Origin: Saturnia japonica
Taxonomy: Eukaryota > Arthropoda > Insecta > Lepidoptera > Saturniidae
Direction of reading: 5' to 3'
NCBI GenBank assembly: GCA_033032175.1
Contig: CM065311.1
Span: 6,255,190-6,319,189, forward strand
DNA length: 64,000 bases
The position numbers and the translations under genes are program-made. Of this stretch, positions 46,112-58,437 are shown piece after piece. The notes beneath the pieces were generated by a model, which saw only the letters and a list, made by a program, of their open reading frames with translations, was not told where the DNA came from and made no database searches. The stretch's first letter is position 1, and each line of letters begins with the position of its first letter.

Positions 46112-49100
46112 TTCTAAATATCATCATTATATTAATATGTGAAGCAAAAACTTTGCACCCCTTTTTAAGTGTCATGGTTAAAGGTTATATGGAGAAGGAG
46201 TGCAGAAAGCTAAAATTTATCGATAACATCTGTTACTAATATATTAAATAAAATAAATTAATACTGCGAATCCTAACCAGACCAGTGCCATTGAACTTAG
46301 ACCCCCTAAAATATTGACATTGTCACTCAATGAAAAGTGACAGCAAGTGATATAATATTCATTGTTTAGGTTCATACTGCAAATGTTAAACAGATAATAA
46401 ATAAATAGTCTATGATTAAAGTCGCGGGTCGAATTTCGATCATTGGACGACCGCTAGTAACTATTATTATTACAATTCAATCGTTGGATGTTGTACGATT
46501 TTAAGGTATGGGGTTATTGTTTATTAGTTAAACTTTACAATTTTTAATTTATTATTACTATCATTATTATCAATAGGAGTTACTTAATTATATATTACAG
46601 AGTGTAGATTTTTATTTGTTAACTCTGTAAATATATTTATTTGACTTATAAAGAGTCTTGGTTTATCTGCACAAATTTATATGATGCTTCTACAAATAAA
46701 ATATTTCACGGTGGTACTAACCTTTTAAGTTCCCGCCTCTGGGCAATGTCCTCTTCCCGAGACAAGCCACAGGGCTAACCACGATGAGTTTGACAACGTA
46801 TTTGCGATTTTATACACAGAGAAATCAATAGTTCTTATTCATTCTCTTTTAGTGGTACTAAAAGAACATTTCTCAAGGGGTTTAGGTTTTCTCGTGATGT
46901 TTATTATATCCTTGTACGCTAATTTTCAAAAAGTTATTAGTACTGGTTCATGTTGAGTGTTGAACCGGTTTTCATTGGATCAGTATTGCATTGATCTCTG
47001 CGCATATATTTATAAATATAAAGAAACTGCTTTTTTATCATATATGGTTTGTGGGTGAATAAACTATTTTATCTAGACTTTGCTATCGCGGACATATTAT
47101 TATAAATATGCACTAATTGATAATAGTCATACACAAAAATATCGCAATTGTATCTATGATAATTATACACAACGGGAAAATTGATTACGCGTTCTTAAAA
47201 ATTATTTGTTTCTATGAAATTTCATGATAACTCAGGATACGAAATATTCGTTACATACAAAGTATTACTTTCCGAAGACCTCATAAACTTGTGAACTTTC
47301 ATTATAAATGAACTTTTACTTATAACTTACGGTTAATTTTTTTTATAGAACAAGACAGCATGATGTGTGCAAATACTAAACAGAAATAAGGCAAAACACT
47401 TTTACAAAAAAATCTCATATTTTTGCGTTTGTGTCCCCTAGCAAAAATCGTATACTGAGTTACCTTCAGGAATTTTGCCAGAAAACACTTAAAATCGACA
47501 ATAAAACTACACTATGCGACCATGTTTGATGTAACTGTTTTATTTCGACTGCCTTACATACTAACATACGCAATATTATGTAACTAGAATATACAAGAGC
47601 AATTTTTTTTAATCAACCTTTATGGGTTAAAATCTGATACAAAATTTAGTATGGCCATATCGTCAAATCTTAAAATTGGTATGTTATCTTTCGGTTATAT
47701 ATAACGGCTCAAATATTATTTATAGCGATTTTGATTATTGAAATCAACAAGTGGAATGAACTAACTGATAAAATAATAATAATTATACATGGCAGTACCT
47801 CTTGTATTAAGCTTGACATCAAATCGAAGTCTTCTGTTAAAATATATTTTTACAAGATTGGATTACTTTTAACAAATTGAACGTCGTAAAGCGAAGTTCA
47901 AAGGAGTAACAAATTTTTATTTCTGTTATATTATAGCAACCGGAACGTATTATCTCGTTACTTTCTAAAGTTAGATGAAAAAAACATGTTGTTAACCTCT
48001 GGCAGCGAGAGGCAGGCCACGGAGTGGCAAGGCCGACTGGTCGCCGCCGCGCCGCGTCTCGTCGCACCGCGCGCTCGGCTACTAACCACACTGCACCAGT
48101 GCGTACGCACCGGTAGTAAATAATATTATCATCTAATTCCTTCGAGTACATAAGCATCTCAGCTACACACACATGGTAAGATAAATAAAGCAGCAGTAAC
48201 CTGAATCCTTTCATCTTGAAGATTAAATATCTACATAGTATCTTTTTTGTGTTTCATATTATAAAATTTGTCTCAGAAATAAAATCCTCAATAACTTGGA
48301 AACGTGCAACTTCATATGACTGCAAAATAAATAGATTTATTGTATCCTGTTTCGCCTATTAAAGATTTTTATTACACCGTTTAGTTTGAGAACAAAAGTA
48401 TTGTAGGTACGTAGTCGGGGCGCCCGGCCCGCGCCAGTTCCCGTCCACGACAAGGAAAACAACCGATTGATTTAATGCCCGTTACATCAAAAGCTCACGC
48501 GGTTATGGCTATGGCTGGTAGCAAGATGTTATTCTTAATTCTAAACATTTTGTTTTAACTTTTCATATAATATTTAACATGTCTAGTTTACCTCAAATAT
48601 TTTTAACTTTATTAAATCAATTATCTTACAATTCTTTGAATTACAACATTAAAAAATGTGATTTAAATTATGACTTACTTACTATCTATCTACGCACTTT
48701 TAAATATACCTTGGCAAATACGATCAAATCCATAGCTTGAGACTTGAGACCCTAATAAGAATAAATGTCGTGTTTTTAAACTGAACTGGCTTAAAATTTC
48801 GTGTAACCCGGCTGGTATTATGAGTTCATAATAGAAAATTGCAAGGCACTGTTAGTTTGCGTTGACGCATGACGCGGACGGTGTGGTGCGATGAGGCGAC
48901 TGCGGCTTATAATGTACTACCAGGAAATAAAAGTTCTTACAAAAGCCCTCTTTGTACACTGGATTCTAAACAGTACTCAGTTATATAACTACTCGATTAT
49001 GAATTTTGTTTATATATTTTTTTGGTAAACCCGTCAACGGTTTGTATAGTACAACTAATTTACTCTGACCTGATATCCATATGCTTTTAAAGTAAAGTCT

Positions 49101-50317
49101 AAATAAACTAATAATAACTTATGACTTGTATAATTAATTATAAAGAATTATGAAGGGATTTAATATTTTATTGTTAAGTTATTCCGGTTAATATTTATAA
49201 GAAAAATTGTTTATTTCGTCAAAATTTCTTTTTATAATGCTGGTTAGCAAAGACATACTATAGAAAAGAAGTCCTAGACGAAAATACATTTCGTTCGTGT
49301 TAGCTGGAACAGTAGATCTTATAATAAAATCATCGGCCGGAAGTCGATGCGTCATATGTACATTTTCGTCCACACGACTTTGTGTGGGTATGATGGGTAC
49401 ATTGAGTGTAAGTAGACTGACGATGGATAATGTTGCCGATTGTCATGTGAAGATCTTGGTACTGAAAGGGTGGTGTTTAGCTGGAGTATTTCGACTTCCC
49501 TCATCTGGCCAACTAAGCGAATTAGAAAATAAAAATACATAGAGAGCCGTTAATTCTGCCGTCCGATAGTAAGTAAAAAACTTTAGGAATTTTGACAAAT
49601 ACTGAAGAGTGAAGAGCAGTTTTCATTTGAGTGGCGCCGTGGATACACGTTGCTATAACGTTTGTATAGTGTTACTGAATATTGGTGTGTGCGTTTATTT
49701 ACGTACGCGAGCGCGCCGACTCGTCCGAGATTCAAATTTAGAATGCCGTCTCCGCCATGTTGTTCTCGGTTAAAAACCTACGATCCATCGTGATGATACC
49801 GTTGAACTGTCACTAAGATTACGTAGAAAAATCCTTTATTTATTGATACTATTTATACCAATATGGACATCGCTGCCTACGAGAATAGTCTTTTAAGAAT
49901 GGGGTTTTCAAAACGATTGTAGACAATTCGTGACAAAAACATATTTATCACATAGATATACATAGTTATTTTCTTCTGAGGTTTATCCAATATTAGTGTA
50001 GTTTGTATTAAAATGTGTTAACGGAACTAAATTAGTTTGTTAGTAAAGCGAGTGTGCAGTGTGAATGAATGAGTCACGCTCAGAGTGAGTTTGGTTCAGT
50101 TATTCACCGCCACATTTTAGCATGGTACATCACACCTTTATTCTATTTTCGTTTGTGTGGTATATAGTAAGAAAAAAATTATTTCATAATTTCACCTGTA
50201 TCGCAAAAAAAATTTATTATTGTATATACAGTGAGAAGAAAATCATTTCATTTCATTTTTACATAAAATTAGGTAAATTATTTCTGGGTTTCTAAAAACG
50301 GATATTTATAATAAACT
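46112..50317. other. Putative intron, mostly unique-looking
   Basis: AT-rich with the CpG patch at 48.0 kb and smaller GC spots at 48.4 and 48.86-48.91 kb. An 81-codon frame at 49297-49542 has no recognisable motif. No exon is recognised. Confidence 0.45.
48005..48120. promoter_or_regulatory. CpG-rich patch
   Basis: About 110 bp with cgccgccgcgccgcgtctcg and gcgtacgcaccgg in AT-rich surroundings. No domain is recognised in the overlapping minus-strand frame. A regulatory role is inferred from composition only. Confidence 0.3.
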
Positions 50318-50600
50318 AGTTTCTTCCCGCGACTTCGTCTGCGTGGATTTTAGAATTTGGTCTTTAAAAATATCCTTCATGTTGTTAATCCAGTTTATAA
50401 ATTATTATCAGTGTGCCAAAAACCCAAATGTTTTTGTGTGATTGAGTAACAACAAACATACAAACTTTCATATCTATATAAATAATAAATAAATAAAAAA
50501 ATCTGTTCGTTGGCGAGCTCATCAGTTGAGTACGTATGAACCGATTTTGCTATTTTTATTTTAAAATGTTCAAAATAGTCCAAATTATATTTTTATTGTA
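50318..50600 (-). mobile_element. Helitron-like 3'-end fragment
   Basis: actagtttcttcccgcgact and the following tcgtctgcgtgg on the + strand are a reversed CTAG end with GC-rich stem. Further right, ataaaaaaatctgttcgttg resembles the start of another short repeat. No coding. Confidence 0.4.
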
Positions 50601-50850
50601 AAGAAAAATTGGAAGTTTCCGTGAAAATGTTAAAATTCGGGAAAAACTGAACGTCCTTTTTTCTATCGTTTTTTGTATGAACTCGAACCATAACTCACGA
50701 TTCGGACTATACGTAAGTATGTGTAATTCTTTTTTTGGTTGGTTCGTTGTGACCTTGGGAAAGTTTTTAGGATGAAAAGGTATAGATTGCGGTTTGGTCG
50801 AGTTAACTGACTGTCGGAAAGGGAAGAGTACGTTTGCCCGGCAAGCTAAT

Positions 50851-52048
50851 TAAAATAAAATAAAATAAAATTGAAGTGTCTGTTTGTAATGTCAAACTAA
50901 CAACTATTTACTAAATGCTTATGAATGTTTAAACGGTTCTTGCAATAATATAGAAACAGTTCAATTCATTTTTGCGCGCGGCTCTATGTTGCGTAAAGCG
51001 TGTGTAGATACAGTGTCTACGTGTGCGTGTCGAGAGGTAGGGTCAACTAAACAAGAGAATTTTATTAGTTATTTTACTTGTATAATATCGAAAACTTTTA
51101 CATCTTATTTGCTCAATATTAAAATAAATCATTAGCTCAATTAAGTAAATGCATGTTTATTTAACATTTTATTCCGTATCACCACCACTAGATGAACTTT
51201 CCATTAATTTCATTATTTCTGTCACGTTCTGTTCAATGTTATGTAAATTAATATAATATTCTTCAATCACCCAAATATTTTTCTGTAGGTTTAGGATGAT
51301 ATGGTTGGTAGACGAAGAATTTTTATACCACATTGCTGTGTATTTTGTACATTGCTTAATATCTATCTTTTTTTAAGTTACAATTTAGCGAATTAATATT
51401 TTGATCATTGTGATATGACGCTTATAAAGCCCATACTACTGGTTAGGTGAAACATTTTCTCTGTGATGAATCAGACATTTTTATTACCGGGTGTACCTGT
51501 AAAACAAAGCGATAAGAATACACATTGATCGGAAGGCGATTGTCACGTCCGGTGTCACTGTCATACAAATAAAAACTGCATGTTTACTAGCGCGCACACA
51601 TAGGGCCGGGCGCGCAAAGATGAGATGAAGTCTTTAAATCAGTTTTTTTATTTTTTATCTGTCTGTTTGTCTCGGGTAATCTCCGAAATACCTAATAGTA
51701 GCTGATGTAATAACAAGTAACTTAGGGTACTATTATTTTAGAAAAAGGGCTAGAAAAATTAGGATTAGAAAAAGTAAAACTCAAATCGGAAAAACGACGA
51801 TTTTGGGGCGCTTAAATGGCTTACGCTTAGTAAACCATAAGAGATACTTATATCAAATTAATCTACTATTTTATAAAAACCTACAAAAAAGTCAGCGAGA
51901 GCATAATATATGTCCTATCTTCTAAGGATCACCCACAATAAGCATTTTTGACTTTAAAATAACGGGGAGCAGGGGTAGCAAGATTGGTGCGAGTGCCTGA
52001 TCAACTGCATTCTGTAGTCCACGCGAGCAGAGCCGCGGGCACAGCTAG
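50851..52048 (+). mobile_element. Helitron-like element H5 with about 0.7-kb insert
   Basis: The 5' part (50851-50935, taaaataaaattgaagtgtc onward) and the 3' part (51643-52048, ending GCCGCGGGCACAGCTAG before T) match the H family. They are separated by about 700 bp not found in the other copies. The 5' tip is replaced by an AAAAT run. The insert is described separately. Confidence 0.6.
51169..51372 (-). CDS. Short unassigned reading frame inside the Helitron insert
   Basis: On the minus strand an open stretch of about 67 codons ends at a stop at 51171-51169. It contains YTAMWYKNSSSTNHIILNLQ, then KNIWVIEEYYINLHNIEQNV and ends TEIMKLMESSSSGGDTE. The acidic, Ser/Gly-rich end and amphipathic helix look like the C-terminus of a real protein. 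An AATAAA overlaps the stop and another follows. A possible splice acceptor (attaag) lies at the upstream side. A tiny frame MSDSSQRKCFT sits upstream at 51478-51443 after a good acceptor (tgttttacag). I do not recognise the family. It may be captured host or transposon coding sequence, or chance. Confidence 0.3.
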   Translation of the reverse strand, partial: KKIDIKQCTKYTAMWYKNSSSTNHIILNLQKNIWVIEEYYINLHNIEQNVTEIMKLMESSSSGGDTE

Positions 52049-52659
52049 TATTATATAAGTAAGATATCAAAATACTAGATATTTCATAATATATGAAAGA
52101 TTTTTTTTTTGTTCTAAAGATATTCTTAAAACTAAAATAATAGTTTGAGTTAGTTTATTTAACGTATTTAATTTTTATTATAAAAGTAAAAAAAATAGTC
52201 TTTTATATGAATAATAATCAGTCTTACTTAATCTACGCGTAACATCGTTAAAATTATAATATTATAATCTTTAATGGCTTATATATTATTTATTAAATTC
52301 ATTTATTTTAATTTTTATTTAATTCATTAGGAAAACAGAATATTTCGGACTCAAACTCAACCTTATCTATTTCTAGTTTACACAATAAATATCAATTTAT
52401 ATACATGTAAACCCTTTTGCACTTTACGTGTTTTTCTCTACTTCAATGAATATTACGAGGTTTATTAATTTGAAGATGTATTGGCATGTTATTTGAAGTA
52501 TCCTGGCATGATTCCTTACGTTACAAATTTAAAAATAATGATTGTTGTAAAATTGCTTTACTAATGATGCGAATTGCTGGAATTGTTTTTGCTGATTACT
52601 AAAATTTTAAAACTTTTTGGATATTTTCTGCAAATTAAACAATTTATTCTTTCTTTATA

Positions 52660-53700
52660 CGTTAAATAGCACTTTGGGATGTGACTGATAAAGCGATATG
52701 GACCGGTAAAATTATAGCCCTACTTGAAGAAAGTAGCTCGCGAACGTATGTGTCTCAGCGGCTAAGTGTGAGTCGTTCAACTGTCCAGAGGACTTGGCAA
52801 CGGTATCAAGAGACCGGTTCGGTCAAAAGAAGACCAGGTTCGGGAAGGAAAAGATGCACAGAACCATGAGATGACCGCTTTTTGGGAAGTCAGGCGTTGC
52901 GGAATCGTTAGTCGTCAAGTTTGGACCTAAAGAAGAGCCTTGAAGAAGTAAGAGGAGTAGAAGTTAGTTTCTGGACGGTCGAGTCTTTTGGCTGCCAATA
53001 TCAGCAGTTACCGCCCGGCCCTTTGCCCTAAATACTCCGTGAGCACTGTGTTGCTCGACTTCAGTTTCATGGACTCTGGAGGACTGGAACAAAGTATTGT
53101 TTACTGATGAAGCTAGAATCTCTATGTGTGGAGAGGACCGAGGCCGGCGAGTTCTGCGAAGACCATGGGACATGGGAACGCTATGCGGAAGTGTGTTTCA
53201 AAGAAATCACTGTATATGGCAGAGGCCCCGTTATGTTTTGGGCAATAATTAATTCGACGGAGCGTACGGAGTTAGTTTTCATAGAAAATGGAACATTAAA
53301 TGCACACCGGTACATAACGGAAGTCCTAATTCCACATGCCAAGCACGCATTGACGGCTCTTGAGGAAGATTCCATTTTTATGGACGACAATGCTCGCCCT
53401 CACCTTTCTAGCGACGTGGAAGCGTACATGCAAGAACTTAGAATTCGTCATTAAGATTGGCCAGCTCGCAGTCCTGACCTCAGTCGAATTTAGCAAGTCT
53501 GGGATGTTCTAAAGTGATGGGTAAGATCAGTGCAACCTGCTTCACAAAACATTGGATCTAAAAAGAGTAATTGCAGAAGAGCGGGAACGTATTCCTCAAA
53601 ACGTTATTAAAAATATCGTGGAAAGTATGCCCAGAAGGATTCAAGCCTTGATTTTGGCAAGAGGAGATCACACTTGTTATTAAGTTTCCACATTTGTAAT
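52660..53700 (+). mobile_element. Tc1-like element (DD34E relic)
   Basis: This is a + strand Tc1-family transposon relic. The transposase runs from its N-terminal paired-type helix-turn-helix at 52681 to a natural-looking C-terminus and stop at 53681-53683. I could not fix the terminal inverted repeats by eye, so the element ends are approximate. The open N-terminal piece ends in RPGSGRKRCTEP, the AT-hook-like GRPR linker region. The central piece (53107-53454) holds MFWAIINSTERTELVFIENG and FMDDNARPH. Confidence 0.8.
52681..53683 (+). pseudogene. Tc1 transposase pseudogene, catalytic Glu replaced by stop
   Basis: The first catalytic block reads FTDEARISMCGEDRGR near 53100-53150. The second Asp is in DDNARPH near 53385-53405. 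Counting 34 residues onward reaches a TAG exactly where SPDLSPIE should end in the catalytic Glu (SPDLSRI then stop, about 53490), so the DD34E triad is broken. Another stop replaces the residue before DWPARSPD. The C-terminus (PRRIQALILARGDHTCY, ending at 53683) is intact. The start codon position is GTG at 52681, so the original ATG is lost. Confidence 0.8.
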
Positions 53701-54079
53701 TTTATTTAATTAAAAAAACTAAACTAAACTATCATTAAAATTTATAAATTATGAATGATTTTGAGATTATTTAATATTTTTTGTTATAATAATACAAATG
53801 AAATAACCTCTATTGGTGGCAACATTAGTAGTCTAAGTCTCTAGCCTAAATTATAGGAAGTAAGTAATATGATATTTCGTCATTAGTTATAAATGAAGTA
53901 TCTTCGGCGCACTCGCGATTATTGTGTACTGAAGTTTACCGACATTTCGAAGTTGGTACGTTGTCTCTACCGTTTGTATGAAGACCTGATACTGTTTACT
54001 TTAGTGTACTGTGACTGCACGTCTAAGTCACGCAAATGCACGCGGTTCCATTTTTCTCTATATAACTCGCCCACGTTAT

Positions 54080-54205
54080 CGGCTGTAAGTAAGTACCTCG
54101 CCGCCGTCGTCTGTCGTCACATAGGACGGTTGCGCACGAATTTGTCGGACTGTAGGACCATGCGCAGCACTGCACACGATTTAATTTTAGGGAGTCCCCG
54201 TCCAT
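54080..54205. other. Mixed-GC segment without recognisable gene
   Basis: A balanced-composition stretch (tcgccgccgtcgtctgtcgt and neighbours) lies between the Tc1 relic and the LINE fragment. Overlapping frames up to 104 codons show no domain. Confidence 0.25.
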
Positions 54206-54329
54206 AAATGCAAGAAAGTGAAGAAAATTATGTCAGAATGAGATTTTGTACTATTTTTTTTTTTTTGATTGTAACAATATTTGAAGGATACGAATATTGA
54301 CCCGTTTCCTAAAGTAACATTTTCAAGTT

Positions 54330-54720
54330 GAGAAACAGTCTCCGTGTTCTAGACTCTTCTTCTAAGGTCGCGCCTTTTCCCGTTACGCGGGGTCGGCTTT
54401 TCCAATCAAGCGACGCCATTTACATCAGTCTTTTGCGTCGTCTTTTGCATGTCCCATATCTCTCATGTCCTTCTGGATCTTCGTCATCCATGTTGTTTGA
54501 GGTCGTCCTCTTCCCATATTCTTTGTAGCCATGGAAAGGCACACTGTTCGTCGGAGTACATGGCCGTAGCATCTCAGTCTGGACGTTTTTTAGACTAGAA
54601 TCTAACATTTTCGGCAGCACCATATTTAACACCTTTTTTATAGTAGGAAGGCAAAGTGTCGATATTGTGCCTGATCGGTAAACACAGTATAATTCAAAAA
54701 CAACATTGACCACCTATAGG
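54330..54720 (-). pseudogene. LINE reverse transcriptase C-terminal fragment
   Basis: Read on the minus strand in one frame, the segment gives GRGRPQTTWMTKIQKDMRDM, then GHAKDDAKD, a stop, CKWRRLIGKADPA, a stop and REKARP. This is the familiar C-terminal tail of endonuclease/RT LINE proteins (RGRPKKRW...D...WR...KADPA pattern). Upstream, MLDSSLKNVQTEMLRPC-like residues (54553-54607) match the RRLRWYGHVLRR block of relatives in a shifted frame. The fragment is decayed and has no catalytic part. Confidence 0.7.
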
Positions 54721-54841
54721 TCGGCAATCCATCGCCGGTCGACCCTGTCATAGAGACTTGCAAACCTCTCGGTAGTTGGATATGTTTTGGCTGATCCCGA
54801 AATGCGACTCGTTTAAGCGTGCTACTACGGCGGGTGTACAC

Positions 54842-57029
54842 CTGGTGTATGGTGGTCGCGATCCCGTCATAAATAATTGTCGTGTCATATCACCCAGTTT
54901 TGTCAAATGCTAGCCTCGGCTTAACTATAACACCATTTAGTATAATATTTCTTAACTAATTCGAAGAAAGATAATGGAAATAAACATGTAATCGTATTTA
55001 TTATGCATGTGTGTGTTTTGTGTGTAGACAGCGCGTATTATAAAGAAAATGTTATTGTGTGCTCACGCGTATTGTTGACGAAACGACACACTTAGGCTAA
55101 CGGTGCCGACCTGCTGTTTATACTAGCATCTATTGCATTACAACTACATAGAAATAATTTGCATGTCAATATTGCATTGATATTCAACGTTTTCCATGTA
55201 AACCAGTTATTGTTGTTCTTGTGTTCATTATGAATTTGCACACTCTGTAGGTATTAATATACTTTTGATAATTTATTAGTTTAACATTTTATTATCCCTT
55301 TCTCCATAACCGTACTCTCGCTTCTTTTATATTATAATTTTAGATCATTACCAATATATTACACATATCGCTTACCTATCCATGAAACTAATAACACGAG
55401 GTACCTACTAAATCAACAATACTTACTGTAAATTAAAATGCATGTGTTTTACTTTTATAGTAATGTTGTGTGTAATGATAGCTCTACAAAATTTTAAAGT
55501 TTAAAATTGAGATAGTAAAATATTTTCTATTTGCAACATGACTTCTCTCCCTAAACTTAAAGCTAGAAAACTTCAAAATTACAATTTTAAGTAAGTACGC
55601 GTTACAAATTTTTCGTGACTAGGTTGATTATATTGCTTTATAATGAAAATACTATGAAAACAGTCCTCAATGATGTTGTTCGGAGCGAGTACCTACGTTG
55701 TGGTATTAAATTACAGATTTACAATTCTTGTGCTCATTAGTTTGTTTTCCGTCATTTGGAATTACACCTTATAGCGCAATATCGTAACCGCGCAATCAAC
55801 TCCCATTACGCAACACATCAAAGAGTAAATAAAGCTGATTTATTTCCAGGTTATTCGAATTATGGGTTCTTGTTCATTGTGCTCTCTGCAGTCTCTATGC
55901 AAGTGTAAAACCGGGAAAATTATACACCAGACAAGGATGTGCGTTTGATATGACGCGTATCCGGTCCTAATCAACGCCATCTTAGGAGCGAAATCCAGTA
56001 TCTGCAACTTAAATTAGATTAAACCAGCTAAGGTCTAAACGGTTGTTAGGCTTTGGTTAAATGAAAATTCGCAACTGTCCATGTTATACAGGAGGGCAAA
56101 AAAGAAATATTTATTTTGGCGATATTTTATTCATAGTGTCTATTTAACTGTGTCTGGTCACATAAAAAGAAAATACTGTTGTCAGAAATCATTTGATATA
56201 ATAGGTATTAATTTAATAATATTAATCCCACATTACTTTTAAATGAGTTAAAGTAGTATCAGTGGTATTTTTTTAAATGACTTTACATAATAATTATAAA
56301 AGACCACTCAATACAAAGATTATCTATATTTTCGATTCAAGACCAAAATAGCTTAAAACTAAAACTTTAAAAGTTAATCCAGGCTGCATAACGTAATATT
56401 TACGAGTAGTTGCTTTGTATTGGTTAACGTGAGAGAGTAGGTATAGTAATGTATTGGCAAGTGAATGAGATTTTCAGAGTTGCTACAAAACCATCACAGA
56501 TTCATAGTTATTTTAATGTTTATGTTACGTCGACAGCCACGATGCCAACTTTATTTTCCGTTTAATTGAAACACGAGGCATTTCACCAGATACGTCATAT
56601 TGTTCTCGTGATACTGTTTACGATTTTACTTTGTCTGCGGTTACATTTATGTACTTTTGAGTAGCTATAATTGATGAAGTTTAAACTGTATAACCCTTTT
56701 TGTTTCACTGTCAATAAATAATTGGATATTGCTATCTACCCAAGTGAAGCATTCTAGGTAAGGATATATCTCAAGATGTTTCCTTTAATACTAATTTCAA
56801 TTTGATTGAAGTATAAAACCTCGACATACTAAAGTTTGATTTTATACTACCTTGTACATGCTACTTTCCTTCACGTGAATATGACGTCCTACGGGAACTA
56901 AGTATCATATCGGGATTAAAAGTAGGGTGTTTTAAACTTTTTTCAATTGTAATTTTTATCATTACATTACATACTCCCATGGAAACGCATAATCGGCGTA
57001 AAGATATGTTGTTTAATAAGTCCTATACC
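54842..57029. other. Putative intron, nothing recognised
   Basis: AT-rich DNA without reading frames of note or repeat partners in the window. Confidence 0.5.
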
Positions 57030-57235
57030 TGCTAATGAAAGTCCCGTCAACATCGTTTCAGCCGTTTTGGAGATTAGCCTAGATAAACGAATAGACAACA
57101 ACAATAAACAAAAACTAAAAAAAACGCGTTTGGGTTTTTGTTTCGTGTAAATACCCGTGAGTTTAGTAAAAAGCCTTTATTTTTCCATGACAGAGAGACA
57201 CTTTAATTTTCTTTATAGGTAGGTATACTATAGAT
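57030..57235 (-). mobile_element. Diverged H-family Helitron-like fragment
   Basis: The block gaaagtcccgtcaacatcgt, then ttcagccgttttggagatta on the + strand is the reverse of the H-family middle. It ends with agagagacactttaatttt near 57190-57208. It is heavily diverged. Confidence 0.4.
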
Positions 57236-57520
57236 ATAGTAACATTATACAAATATTGGTGTATATGTACATTATTAAGTTATTGCCCAATTACATTAAA
57301 ATCTTATTTGAATTAAAATATACATTTCGTAACTGAATACAAGAGTAAATTGATAAGTATTGATGGTGTATTGCCTAGGCAGTTAAACAACAATTGTGTA
57401 AGATTTCAATGCCTTCTAACGAGAGAAATACCGTGCTATTTCTTAAAACACTGTACAAGCTCTTAACTTTTTACAAAAATTAGCTTTAGATTTATATCTT
57501 TCAAATATGTATACAAATAT

Positions 57521-58010
57521 ACTGCCTATGCCCCACGGTTTCACCCGCGTTAATTTTTCTTACTTCTTACTTCTTTAGTGCAAATTATTTTAATTTTTCA
57601 TTATCTCTTAATAAACTATGTGCCCAAATAACATGCTATAATGTGCAAAGCTTAATAACTTCATAAAATTTTCTTAATGATGAAGTAACTTTTTTCGTAA
57701 AGATTAATATGCCACGCCTTTAAATAACGCTCATAAATAAATTTCTAATCTTCGATAAAAAAAAAATCAAAATACCTTATTGTGGCTTATTTAAAAGAAG
57801 TAGGCATATGCTGTCGCACAGTATTTTTTAGATATACTTAGGATCAATTTTTTTGTACAAAATTGTAACCATTACGCCAGCGCACGCGGGTTAAGCAGTT
57901 CGGGAACACTTCCATCTCCGACTTACTTTACAAAAATCGCTATTTATGGCTAGCTGAGAGTTGTATCTTAACGTTACATAGCCTATTTTATTCCTTGTAA
58001 ATCTGCACCG
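57521..58010 (-). mobile_element. Helitron-like X-family fragment (copy 4)
   Basis: It has actgcctatgccccacggtt, the tgcaaattattttaattttt block, agattaatatgccacgcc and attacgccagcgcacgcggg in the same order as copy 2. The end CTAG is mutated to CCTA. It lies about 250 bp before the LINE and mariner stack. Confidence 0.55.
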
Positions 58011-58267
58011 ATCTGTTATTGCGATTAGTATACATTTTTAATAGATACATGGTTTTTATGTTATTGATAAAAATAACTTATATTATTAGCTAATATCTTT
58101 CATTCTTTTTATAATTATTGCAAAGTCGTATTAATTTTATAATATACCTATGACATTTCTTTAAAAAAATAGCTGTTCAATTATTGTGACCTTGGAAAAA
58201 TCGAAATTTGCATTATTTTTTAATACCTAAAAAACTTAAACCTTTACAGTCATACAGTATTAATAGT

Positions 58268-58437
58268 ACTACATTGAAAACTTGGATTCAATTAGGGACC
58301 TGGGAATAACACTTGATTCTAAATTGCAATTTAGTAAGCATATTGATAAAAAAATAAGGATCGCTTTTAAAATTTTGGGGTTTTGTCTTGAGGAATAGTA
58401 AAGAGTTTAAAAATCCACAGACTAAAATTTTGTTATA
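58268..58437 (+). pseudogene. LINE RT fragment, upstream half interrupted by mariner D
   Basis: The + strand sequence reads DLGITLDSKLQFSKHIDKKI and then an AFKILGF segment, the RT-7 DLGI/YLGV block of a jockey/CR1-type LINE. After a frame slip it continues RNSKEFKNPQTKILL and stops at the TA where mariner element D begins. The same protein resumes after the mariner at 59695. The upstream palm is missing, so the LINE copy is itself 5'-truncated near 58265. Confidence 0.75.

Noticed and set aside
47837..48214. 125-codon minus frame as a gene
   Set aside because: The frame is driven by the CpG patch. No recognisable motif or neighbouring exons.
49297..49542. 81-codon + frame
   Set aside because: No recognisable motif and no repeat or gene context to support it.
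53893..54207. 104-codon + frame as a gene
   Set aside because: No domain, no splice support, and it lies between two transposon relics.
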